Source of the DNA: Hyphomicrobiales bacterium
Lineage (GTDB): Bacteria > Pseudomonadota > Alphaproteobacteria > Rhizobiales > Rhizobiaceae
DNA: 64,000 nt
Assembly: GCA_900468535.1 (NCBI GenBank)
Contig: UBTY01000041.1
Span: 124,001-188,000, forward strand
Reading direction: 5' to 3'
The translations under genes were made by a program, and so were the position numbers. The notes beneath the pieces are model-generated. The model was not told the DNA's origin and did not search any database. It saw only the letters and a program-made list of their open reading frames with translations. Of this stretch, positions 42,982 through 51,295 are shown piece by piece. The first letter of the stretch is position 1, and each line of letters starts with the position of its first letter.

Positions 42982-43848
42982 ATGAACAAGACCTGGAACA
43001 ACAAGGCCTGGTTTCTCGTGCTGCCCGTGCTGGTGCTGGTCGCCTTCTCGGCGGTGATACCGCTGATGACCGTCGTCAACTACTCGGTGCAGGATACGTT
43101 CGGCAACAACGAGTTCTTCTGGGCGGGCACGGACTGGTTCGTGCAGACGCTGCATTCCGACCGCTTCTGGGCGGCGCTGCAGCGGAACCTTGCCTTCTCG
43201 CTGATCATCCTCGCGCTGGAGATCCCGCTCGGTATATTCATCGCCTTGAACATGCCGAAGAAGGGGCTCGGCGTTCCCGTTTGCCTAGTGCTGATGGCGC
43301 TGCCGCTTCTCATTCCGTGGAACGTTGTCGGCACCATCTGGCAGGTCTTCGGCCGCGTCGATATCGGTCTGCTCGGCCATACGCTCGAGGCACTGGGGCT
43401 CGATTACAACTATGTCCGCGATCCCATTGATGCGTGGATCACCGTTATCGTCATGGATGTCTGGCACTGGACGAGCCTTGTCGTGCTCTTGTGCTACGCC
43501 GGCCTCGTGTCGATCCCTGACGCCTATTATCAGGCGGCGAAGATCGACGGTGCGTCGCGCTGGTCCGTCTTCCGCTACATCCAGCTGCCGAAGATGAAGC
43601 GTGTGCTTTTGATCGCCGTGCTGCTGCGCTTCATGGACAGTTTCATGATCTACACCGAACCCTTCGTCGTCACCGGCGGTGGTCCCGGTAACTCGACGAC
43701 CTTCCTGTCGATCGACCTGGTGAAGATGGCCGTCGGTCAGTTCGACCTCGGTCCGGCGGCGGCGATGTCGATCATCTACTTCCTGATCATCCTGCTGCTG
43801 TCATGGATCTTCTACACCGTGATGACCATCGGCGACGAGAACGCGTGA
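42982..43848 (+). CDS. glpP: glycerol ABC transporter permease GlpP
   Basis: A 288-residue MalF-type permease. The first membrane segment is AWFLVLPVLVLVAFSAVIPLM and the coupling loop YYQAAKIDGASRWSVFRYIQLPKM; TEPFVVTGGGPGNSTTFLSI is the conserved distal motif. It starts three bases after glpT and pairs with GlpQ. Confidence 0.92.
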   Translation: MNKTWNNKAWFLVLPVLVLVAFSAVIPLMTVVNYSVQDTFGNNEFFWAGTDWFVQTLHSDRFWAALQRNLAFSLIILALEIPLGIFIALNMPKKGLGVPVCLVLMALPLLIPWNVVGTIWQVFGRVDIGLLGHTLEALGLDYNYVRDPIDAWITVIVMDVWHWTSLVVLLCYAGLVSIPDAYYQAAKIDGASRWSVFRYIQLPKMKRVLLIAVLLRFMDSFMIYTEPFVVTGGGPGNSTTFLSIDLVKMAVGQFDLGPAAAMSIIYFLIILLLSWIFYTVMTIGDENA

Positions 43849-43862
43849 GAAAGGAGAGGACA

Positions 43863-44702
43863 ATGGCTCAATCAACAGCTCAGACAATGAAATACAAGCC
43901 TGCGGGCAACTTCTCCTGGGTGGTTTCGACCGTCTACATCATCTTCCTACTGCTGCCGATCTACTGGCTGGTCAACATGAGCTTCAAGGAGAACGCCGAG
44001 ATCACCGGCACCTTCTCGCTCTGGCCGCTCAACCCAACGCTCAGGAACTACACGATCATCTTCACCGATCCGTCGTGGTACAACGGCTACATCAACTCGA
44101 TCACCTACGTTGTGATGAACACGGTGATCTCGGTGCTGGCGGCGCTGCCGGCAGCTTATGCCTTCTCGCGCTATCGGTTCCTCGGCGACAAGCACCTGTT
44201 CTTCTGGCTCTTGACCAACCGGATGGCACCGCCGGCCGTCTTTGCGCTGCCGTTCTTCCAGCTCTACTCGGCCTTCGGGCTGATCGATACGCATATCGCG
44301 GTGGCGCTGGCGCATTGCCTGTTCAACGTGCCGCTGGCAGTGTGGATCCTCGAAGGCTTCATGTCCGGCGTGCCGAAGGAGATCGACGAGACGGCCTATA
44401 TTGACGGCTACTCGTTCCCGCGTTTCTTCATCCGCATCTTCATGCCGCTGGTGGCATCGGGGATCGGGGTGGCGGCCTTCTTCTGCTTCATGTTCTCGTG
44501 GGTCGAGTTGCTGCTTGCCCGCACGCTGACGACCACGGCAGCGAAGCCGATCTCGGCGATCATGACGCGCACGGTTTCGGCCTCGGGCATGGACTGGGGC
44601 GTGCTGGCCGCGGCCGGTGTGCTCACCATCATTCCCGGCGCGCTCGTCATCTATTTCGTCCGCAACTACATCGCCAAGGGCTTCGCGCTCGGTCGCGTCT
44701 AA
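43863..44702 (+). CDS. glpQ: glycerol ABC transporter permease GlpQ
   Basis: A 279-residue MalG-type permease with VSTVYIIFLLLPIYWLVNMSF as first membrane helix and the EAA loop EIDETAYIDGYSFPRFFIRIFMPLV. The ATG at 43863 has AAGGAGAGG upstream, 14 bases after glpP. It is not the glycerophosphodiester phosphodiesterase also named GlpQ. Confidence 0.92.
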   Translation: MAQSTAQTMKYKPAGNFSWVVSTVYIIFLLLPIYWLVNMSFKENAEITGTFSLWPLNPTLRNYTIIFTDPSWYNGYINSITYVVMNTVISVLAALPAAYAFSRYRFLGDKHLFFWLLTNRMAPPAVFALPFFQLYSAFGLIDTHIAVALAHCLFNVPLAVWILEGFMSGVPKEIDETAYIDGYSFPRFFIRIFMPLVASGIGVAAFFCFMFSWVELLLARTLTTTAAKPISAIMTRTVSASGMDWGVLAAAGVLTIIPGALVIYFVRNYIAKGFALGRV

Positions 44703-44717
44703 AAAGGAGGACCACTC

Positions 44718-44999
44718 ATGCATTTTTCCTGGATGGCGTGGACGCTGCCGACCGCATTGTTTTTTCTCACGATTCTCGTGCTGCTGATCGGCATGAGCAT
44801 CTGGGAATATCTTGCGCCGGGCGGCTCCCCGCGTGTGGGGGTCTTGAGGTTCGAGACCACGCGGGGAGATCGGCTCTTCATATCGCTGCTGGGAGCGGCG
44901 TTCATTCATCTCGCATGGTTGGGTCTTGTTGGACCCAACCTGTGGTGGGCTCTTGGCCTTGCCGTAGTCTACGCGATCGGCGTGTTCCGCTACGTCTAG
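44718..44999 (+). CDS. glpU: small membrane protein of glycerol transport operon (DUF2160)
   Basis: A 93-residue protein with three hydrophobic segments (TALFFLTILVLLIGMSIWEYL, LFISLLGAAFIHLAWLGLVG, WALGLAVVYAIGVF) and the central motif FETTRGDRLFISLLG. DUF2160 proteins occupy this place in rhizobial glycerol operons; their exact role is unknown. AAGGAGG precedes the ATG, 15 bases after glpQ. Confidence 0.88.
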   Translation: MHFSWMAWTLPTALFFLTILVLLIGMSIWEYLAPGGSPRVGVLRFETTRGDRLFISLLGAAFIHLAWLGLVGPNLWWALGLAVVYAIGVFRYV

Positions 45000-45075
45000 G
45001 ACAGGAAAATACAGATGGCCGGGGGTACTGGCCGCCTGACGTGAAAACTGCAATCGCAAACCCTGGGAGGATATT

Positions 45076-46800
45076 ATGCGACGGCATCTACTAGCGACAA
45101 CAGCAGGCATCCTGCTGGCCATGGCGGGTTCCGCCTATGCCGGCATGGACGAGGCAAAAGCATTTCTGGACAAGGAAGTCGGCGATCTCTCGACGCTTTC
45201 TCGCGCTGACCAGGAAAAGGAAATGCAATGGTTCATCGATGCGGGCAAGCCTTTTGCCGGCATGGACATCAAGGTGGTTTCCGAAACACTGACGACCCAT
45301 GAGTATGAATCGAAGGTTCTGGCGCCCGCCTTCACGGCGATCACCGGCATCAAGATCACCCATGACCTGATCGGTGAAGGCGACGTCGTCGAAAAGCTGC
45401 AGACGCAGATGCAGTCGGGCGAGAACATCTATGACGCCTACGTCAACGACTCTGACCTGATCGGTACGCATTGGCGCTACCAGCAGGCCCGTTCGCTGAC
45501 CGACTGGATGGCGAACGAAGGCAAGGATGTCACCAATCCGGGCCTCGACATCAACGACTTCATCGGCACCAAGTTCACGACCGCGCCGGACAAGAAGCTC
45601 TACCAGCTTCCCGACCAGCAGTTCGCGAACCTCTACTGGTTCCGCTACGACTGGTTCAACGACGAGAAGAACAAGGCCGACTTCAAAGCGAAGTACGGCT
45701 ACGATCTCGGCGTTCCGGTCAACTGGTCTGCCTATGAGGATATCGCCGAATTCTTCACTGGCCGTGAAGTCAACGGCAAGAAGGTCTTCGGCCATATGGA
45801 CTATGGCAAGAAGGACCCGTCGCTTGGATGGCGGTTCACCGACGCCTGGCTGTCGATGGCCGGCAACGGCGACAAGGGTCTTCCGAACGGTCTTCCGGTC
45901 GACGAGTGGGGCATCAAGGTTGACGAGAACTCGCGTCCTGTTGGTTCGTGCGTCGCGCGCGGCGGCGATACCAATGGCCCGGCTGCCGTCTACTCGATCC
46001 AGAAGTACCTGGATTGGTTGAAGGCGTATGCACCGCCAGCAGCGCAGGGCATGAACTTCTCCGAATCCGGCCCCGTGCCGGCGCAGGGCGAAGTGGCCCA
46101 GCAGATCTTCTGGTACACCGCCTTTACGGCTGATGCCGTCAAGCCGGGCCTGCCAGTGGTCAACGAGGACGGCACGCCGAAGTGGCGCATGGCGCCCAGC
46201 CCGCACGGCGTCTACTGGAAGGACGGCATGAAGCTCGGCTACCAGGACGTCGGTTCCTGGACGCTGATGAAGTCGACGCCTGACGATCGTGCTAAGGCTG
46301 CGTGGCTCTATGCACAGTTCGTGACCTCTAAGACGGTGGACGTGAAGAAGAGCCATGTCGGTCTCACCTTCATCCGCGAATCCACCATTCGCGACAAGAG
46401 CTTCACGGAGCGCGCTCCGAAGCTCGGCGGTCTGATCGAGTTCTATCGCTCGCCGGCTCGCGTCCAGTGGTCGCCGACCGGCACCAACGTTCCTGACTAT
46501 CCGAAGCTGGCACAGCTTTGGTGGCAGGCTGTCGGTGATGCGTCCTCCGGCGCCAAGACCGCTCAGGAAGCCATGGATTCGCTTTGCGCCGAGCAGGAAA
46601 AGGTCCTGCAGCGACTGGAGCGCGCCAAGGTCCAGGGCGATATCGGTCCGAAGCTCGCCGAGGAGCATGATCTCGAATACTGGAACAAGGACGCGGTCGC
46701 CAAGGGCAACCTCGCTCCCCAGCTGAAGATCGAGAACGAGAAGGAAAAGCCGGTCACCGTCAACTACGACGAACTGGTCAAGAGCTGGCAGTCTAACTAA
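45076..46800 (+). CDS. glpV: glycerol-binding protein of ABC transporter GlpV
   Basis: A 574-residue periplasmic solute-binding protein, long for family 1. The signal peptide is LLATTAGILLAMAGSAYA before GMDEAKAF. VVSETLTTHEYESKVLAPAF and MQSGENIYDAYVNDSDLIGTHW are typical of glycerol-binding GlpV-type proteins. It is the last gene of the operon, 76 bases after glpU, and is followed by a strong hairpin at 46812-46833. Confidence 0.92.
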   Translation: MRRHLLATTAGILLAMAGSAYAGMDEAKAFLDKEVGDLSTLSRADQEKEMQWFIDAGKPFAGMDIKVVSETLTTHEYESKVLAPAFTAITGIKITHDLIGEGDVVEKLQTQMQSGENIYDAYVNDSDLIGTHWRYQQARSLTDWMANEGKDVTNPGLDINDFIGTKFTTAPDKKLYQLPDQQFANLYWFRYDWFNDEKNKADFKAKYGYDLGVPVNWSAYEDIAEFFTGREVNGKKVFGHMDYGKKDPSLGWRFTDAWLSMAGNGDKGLPNGLPVDEWGIKVDENSRPVGSCVARGGDTNGPAAVYSIQKYLDWLKAYAPPAAQGMNFSESGPVPAQGEVAQQIFWYTAFTADAVKPGLPVVNEDGTPKWRMAPSPHGVYWKDGMKLGYQDVGSWTLMKSTPDDRAKAAWLYAQFVTSKTVDVKKSHVGLTFIRESTIRDKSFTERAPKLGGLIEFYRSPARVQWSPTGTNVPDYPKLAQLWWQAVGDASSGAKTAQEAMDSLCAEQEKVLQRLERAKVQGDIGPKLAEEHDLEYWNKDAVAKGNLAPQLKIENEKEKPVTVNYDELVKSWQSN

Positions 46801-46811
46801 CGGGCTGCCTG

Positions 46812-46833
46812 GGCCGGGGCCTCAGCCCCGGCC
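46812..46833 (+). terminator. strong hairpin after glpV
   Basis: GGCCGGGGC (46812-46820) and GCCCCGGCC (46825-46833) form a perfect nine-base GC stem with a four-base loop, 11 bases after the glpV stop. The following TATTC is only a short T-containing tail, but place and stability suit a terminator of the glp operon. Confidence 0.65.
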
Positions 46834-46905
46834 TATTCGCCGGCTTCGACGACGTCGCCAGAGACGGAATTCTCAGCCTGCCGCTGAACAGCTGGCATCA
46901 TCGGG

Positions 46906-48669
46906 TCAGCGCTCAGGCACCCCAACTCTTCGCAACGCTTCTGCCATCTGGTCCGCCCATTCCGGGACGGCCCGAAAGACAGGCCGCTTCATATAACGCT
47001 CGATCGTGAAGTCCGGCTCCGCGGCCAGCAGCTTTGTCGCCGCCCAGCGGGCTGTTTCATGGTCACCATCCATTGATGACCAGGCCGCCATCATACGATA
47101 GGGCCAGGTCACGTCAGGATGCTTGTTGACGACCTCCCGCGCGATGGAGACCGCCTCGGAAAGAGACCCTGCCAGGGCCAATGCGAGAGCAAAGCCCATT
47201 CTCATATTAAACGCGAGGGGATCCGCCGGACTGAGGGTCATTGCCCTCTCGAACCGCTCCCTTGCGCGATGGGGCTCGCCCTTGTAGCTCGCGACCCAGC
47301 CGAACCTCGCCCATGCCCACGCATTGTTTGGATCGAGTGCCAAGGCTCTTTCGAGAAATGCGGCGGCCCGCTCCTGATCACCGCAATGGCTTATTGCTCC
47401 GCCGACTGCAGTCAAGGCTGTCGGATCATCATCGATGGAGCGCGTTGCAGCCTCGATGGCGCGTAGTGCTAGTTCCAGTTCCCTCTCCGGCTCTTCCGTC
47501 CATATGTAGCCGAGGTTCTGCGCGTGGCACCATGCTAGACAGGCGTGTGCTCGTCCGTAGAAAGGGTCGATGGCAATGGCATCCTGAAGCAATGGAATTG
47601 CCAGTTCGATCCCACCCTTGTTGTGACCCCACAGATGCGGGTAAGCGCGCACCACAAGGTCGTAAGCGCGGAGACTGCTTGGCGGTTTTCGTTTCGATAG
47701 CTCGATCTCCGCACTTCGGATGGCTGGATGAATTGCGCCGGCGACCTGCGCTGCGATCCTGTCCTGGAACTCGAAGAGGTCTTCAGTCGAGCCTTCGTAG
47801 CGCTCGGACCAGAGTTGGGTCCGTCTCTCGGCGTCGACCAGCTGGACAGAAATGCGCAATCGATCTCCACCGCGACGAACAGTGCCCTCGACCACGTAGG
47901 ACACACCCAGCTCCCTGCCAACGTCACGAACGTCGGCGAATTTTCCCTTGTACGTGAAAGCCGATTGGCGCGCGATGACGAAGAAGTCCCGAACGCGAGA
48001 CAGCGCCGAGGTGATTTCCTCGACCACCCCGTCCACGAAGTACCCATCACCCGGGCCGCTGAGATTGTCGAAGGGCATGATCACGATCGAGGGCTGGTCC
48101 TTACCGAAACGCCCGGCGAGCGATGCCCCGAATAGCCCGTCACTCGCCTGCTCCTCGTTGGCCCAGTCGACCCGAAAGACCCAGACGGGCCTTGGAATAT
48201 TCTTGAGGGACCGTTCTCCCAGGCTCGTAAGAGCAGACGCGATCTTGCCGTCTAGATGCTCACGTACTGACCCGGAAATGCAAATGCCCGAGGGCGTTGC
48301 CATTTCCTGCAGGCGCGCCGCGACGTTGACGCCATCGCCCAGGAGATCGTCGCCTGACACGACCACATCCCCAAGATTGATCCCGATGCGGAATTTCAGG
48401 CGGCGCTCCTCCGGCACGTCGCCGAAGTGACGAAGCAGGCGACGCTGGATTTCGACCGAACAGCGGACCGCCTGAACAGCACTTGGGAACTCCGCGATGA
48501 GGCCATCACCAGCGCTGCCGAAGACGCGGCCGCCATGTTCACGAACCAGTTCGGCAATGTGGTCATGGCACGAGGTCAGGGCTCGGACAGTCCCCTCCTC
48601 ATCGAGCGCGGTGAGCCGACTGAAGCCGACAACATCGGTGGAAAGGATTGCTGCAAGCTTTCGATCCAC
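46906..48669 (-). CDS. adenylate/guanylate cyclase with TPR repeats
   Basis: A 587-residue protein. Residues 1 to about 170 are a class III cyclase domain (ILSTDVVGFSRLTALDEEG, FGSAGDGLIAEF, DLLGDGVNVAARLQEMA) with both metal aspartates and the N and R of the transition state. A TolB/FlgO-like domain follows (IVIMPFDNLSGPGDGYFVDG, about 195-330), then a helical region with tetratricopeptide repeats to the end (AAAFLERALALDPNNAWAWARFGWV). The start is a GTG at 48669. This architecture is repeated many times in rhizobial genomes. The lysine that selects adenine in many cyclases is not evident, so activity or nucleotide is uncertain. Confidence 0.9.
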   Translation of the reverse strand: MDRKLAAILSTDVVGFSRLTALDEEGTVRALTSCHDHIAELVREHGGRVFGSAGDGLIAEFPSAVQAVRCSVEIQRRLLRHFGDVPEERRLKFRIGINLGDVVVSGDDLLGDGVNVAARLQEMATPSGICISGSVREHLDGKIASALTSLGERSLKNIPRPVWVFRVDWANEEQASDGLFGASLAGRFGKDQPSIVIMPFDNLSGPGDGYFVDGVVEEITSALSRVRDFFVIARQSAFTYKGKFADVRDVGRELGVSYVVEGTVRRGGDRLRISVQLVDAERRTQLWSERYEGSTEDLFEFQDRIAAQVAGAIHPAIRSAEIELSKRKPPSSLRAYDLVVRAYPHLWGHNKGGIELAIPLLQDAIAIDPFYGRAHACLAWCHAQNLGYIWTEEPERELELALRAIEAATRSIDDDPTALTAVGGAISHCGDQERAAAFLERALALDPNNAWAWARFGWVASYKGEPHRARERFERAMTLSPADPLAFNMRMGFALALALAGSLSEAVSIAREVVNKHPDVTWPYRMMAAWSSMDGDHETARWAATKLLAAEPDFTIERYMKRPVFRAVPEWADQMAEALRRVGVPER

Positions 48670-48964
48670 AGCGAAGACCGCTCCTTCGGAGTATCTGGGT
48701 GACTGCGCCTATCCGGATATCTGGAGTTTATCTCTGAGTGTGGTCGAAATCCACAGCGCGACCTTCTCTAAACCGCATTGGCTCGGCTCGGACCTTCGGA
48801 GGCGTCATTCACGAAGCAGCTCGTTAAGTACGACGACCGCTATAGAGCCTCGGCTCGTCAAGATCAGTCGGTAGAGCATATGAATTCGTCATCGCGGCAT
48901 CCTGCCGTGTGCACCGGGCGAACATCAACGACGTTCGATTGGCATGTCTGGTGATCGCTCCGCC

Positions 48965-50164
48965 TCAATCATCCAGTTTATCTTCAATAACGTTTCGCCC
49001 ATCCATGAACTGCTCGTGAATCTCATTGAAACGGGAAGCAACCGTTTCGAAGACGTCGATCAGTTCAGGGTCGAATTGCCTGCCCTTTTCGGCGACGATG
49101 ATCGCGACTGCCTTTGCATGCGGGATGGCGGATTTATATATCCGTTCTGAAACGAGTGCGTCATAGACGTCGGCAACGGCCATCAGGCGTCCGGCGAGCG
49201 GAATGTTTCTGCCTTTCAGGCCACGCGGATAGCCGGAACCGTCCCATTTTTCATGATGGGTAAGGACAATCTGCTGGGCGACGCTCAAGAAATTGTTCGA
49301 TACGCCAAGGTGCTGCTGTGCGTTTGCGATCGCCAACATGCCAAGCTCGCAATGGGTTTTCATGATGGCGAATTCATCCTCGCTCAGCTTTCCAGGCTTG
49401 AGCAGAATTCGGTCAGGAATGCCGACCTTCCCGATATCGTGGAGCGGCGCCGACTTGTAGAGAAGTTCGACAAACGCCTCGCTCAACTCCGACCTGAACG
49501 CGGGATGGGCGCGAGCCGCTTCGGCTAGCACCCGCATATAGTGCTGTGTACGCCGGATATGATTTCCGGTTTCGTTGTCGCGCGTTTCTGCCAGCGACGC
49601 CATCGCGAGAATAATGGCATCCTTGGCGCGCAGCGCCTCTTCCCTCGACGTCGCCAGAGACTTGATCAGTGCCACGTTGGTCATGCCAACCGCCGCGCTG
49701 TTCGCTATGCGCCGAAGAATCTGCACACTTTCCGCGCTCGGGACATGTTGCCTCGCCCAATAGGCGCCGATCGCACCGACTGGGTCGTCTTCCCTGACCG
49801 GCATCATGACCAGGCTGCGCACGAAGGTCGGGCGATACGCTGCATGCGGTATTCGATCGTCGGCATAGATGTCTTCGATGATAGCCGCTTGGCGATTGAG
49901 GATCGTCCATCCCGATATGCATTGTTCCAGCGGAAACCGCTGGCCTTTCCAGAGCGGTGCAATTGCATCTTCGTCAGCGTAGTGACACAGCCCATCTTCG
50001 CGCAGGACAAACGTGATGCCATCGGCGCCAACCAGCCTTCTTGCAGCTAGCCGCACGGCAGACATGATCTCTGTCACGCCCCTCGCCATGGAAATGGCGA
50101 GTACCAGATTCTCCAAGTCTAGAACGGATTCATCTGAATTCTGACGAATAGGTATTGCGACCAT
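48965..50164 (-). CDS. GAF plus HD-GYP domain response protein (predicted c-di-GMP phosphodiesterase)
   Basis: A protein of 399 residues. A GAF domain covers about 20-170 (LVGADGITFVLREDGLCHYADED). The HD-GYP domain follows from about 190: RTQHYMRVLAEAA, APLHDIGKVGIPDRILLKPGKLS, THHEKWDGSGYPRGLKG and RLMAVADVYDAL. All hallmark residues of active phosphodiesterases (HD, HE, GYP) are present, so it should hydrolyse cyclic di-GMP in response to a GAF-bound ligand. No receiver domain is seen. Confidence 0.92.
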   Translation of the reverse strand: MVAIPIRQNSDESVLDLENLVLAISMARGVTEIMSAVRLAARRLVGADGITFVLREDGLCHYADEDAIAPLWKGQRFPLEQCISGWTILNRQAAIIEDIYADDRIPHAAYRPTFVRSLVMMPVREDDPVGAIGAYWARQHVPSAESVQILRRIANSAAVGMTNVALIKSLATSREEALRAKDAIILAMASLAETRDNETGNHIRRTQHYMRVLAEAARAHPAFRSELSEAFVELLYKSAPLHDIGKVGIPDRILLKPGKLSEDEFAIMKTHCELGMLAIANAQQHLGVSNNFLSVAQQIVLTHHEKWDGSGYPRGLKGRNIPLAGRLMAVADVYDALVSERIYKSAIPHAKAVAIIVAEKGRQFDPELIDVFETVASRFNEIHEQFMDGRNVIEDKLDD

Positions 50165-50641
50165 GTCAAACCGGATCGATGGAGTGCAATTAGAACGACC
50201 GATTTTGGCCGGCGAGATCTTCGAAACTTATTCCAGAAATACAAACAATCTACTTAAGGTCGCAGTATTTGCAATATTCGCATATCGCGATTTTGGAGTT
50301 ATTTCACTCAAAGCAACATTTCGCGCGGCGATGGTGCAGGATGACTACAGCGGTAGCATGCGACTCTGAACCGTTACTTTGGACCGGCCTGTTGCATCAG
50401 ATGCGGATCACTTGATGGCGACCGCATCATGGTCCTGCGCTGCGTGGTCATGACCGAACTCCCCGGCGAGCCAGCGCACTTTCAGCAGCACTCGTAAACT
50501 GTTCCAAACGGCAGCCAACGATTATTGCGTCCAGCGGAATGATGAACTGCCAAATTTAGCCATTCAAACAAGACTACAACTAAAGCACCTTGCACATGCG
50601 GATCGGGAATGGACCCGACCAGTACTCGCAGGGAGCACATC
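50165..50641. other. 477-base intergenic region between HD-GYP and GST genes
   Basis: A long AT-richer leader (about 50219-50320) lies between the divergent HD-GYP and GST genes. A GGGAG at about 50630 is the GST ribosome binding site. No ORF with recognised content and no structured RNA was identified. Confidence 0.35.
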
Positions 50642-51256
50642 ATGAAGCTTTACCACCATCCGCTGTCGGGCCACGCTCATCGGGCTCGGCTTTTCCTTTC
50701 CTTGCTCGGCGTTGAGCACGAACTTGTCGAAGTCGATCTGAAGTCTGGCGCACACAAGACGCCAGAATTTCTTGCCATGAACCCGTTCGGACAGGTGCCG
50801 GTGCTTGAGGATGAAGGCATCTTCGTTTCGGACTCCAACGCGATCCTGGTCTATGCAGCGAAGAAGGCCGGTCGGACGGACTGGCTGTTGGAAGATCCAG
50901 CGGGCGCCGCTGCCATTCAGCGCTGGCTCTCGGTTGCGGCCGGCGAAGTTGCCTACGGCCCTGCCGCGGCGCGGCTGATTACCGTATTCGGCGCCAAGTT
51001 CAATCCTGAGGAGGTCATCGGTCGCGCCCATACGTTGCTTGGCAGGATCGAAAGTCAGCTTACCGGTCGTGAGTGGCTTGTCGCTGACCATCCGACCATC
51101 GCGGATGTCGCCATCTATAGCTACGTGGCGCGCGCGCCGGAAGGGAATGTGGACCTGTCGGGCTATCCTTCTGTGAATGCCCTTCTGCGCCGCGTGGAAG
51201 CTCTGCCGGGCTTTGTCGATTTCGTTCAAACGCCAGCTGGTCTCGCGGCAGCCTGA
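50642..51256 (+). CDS. glutathione S-transferase
   Basis: A 204-residue protein. The thioredoxin-like N-terminal domain starts MKLYHHPLSGHAHRARLFLSLLG, has AMNPFGQVPVLED (with the cis-proline region) and DSNAILVYAAKKAG for glutathione binding. The helical domain from about 85 has WLVADHPTIADVAIYSYVA. The start is the ATG at 50642 with GGGAG upstream. It lies 39 bases before the flavo-iron-sulfur fusion gene in an apparent operon, suggesting joint work on electrophiles or nitro compounds. Confidence 0.9.
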   Translation: MKLYHHPLSGHAHRARLFLSLLGVEHELVEVDLKSGAHKTPEFLAMNPFGQVPVLEDEGIFVSDSNAILVYAAKKAGRTDWLLEDPAGAAAIQRWLSVAAGEVAYGPAAARLITVFGAKFNPEEVIGRAHTLLGRIESQLTGREWLVADHPTIADVAIYSYVARAPEGNVDLSGYPSVNALLRRVEALPGFVDFVQTPAGLAAA

Positions 51257-51295
51257 CCTGTTCCGCCGCGTCTCGGCAATTCAAGGAAGATGGAA

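Noticed and set aside
45091..46668. 525-residue minus-strand open frame across glpV
   Set aside because: It is antisense to glpV and has no family motif; it arises from codon bias.
8431..50426. 15-base word TGATGGCGACCGCAT shared by 8433-8447 and about 50412-50426
   Set aside because: A 15-base match is expected by chance in a 64 kb window and no longer similarity surrounds it.
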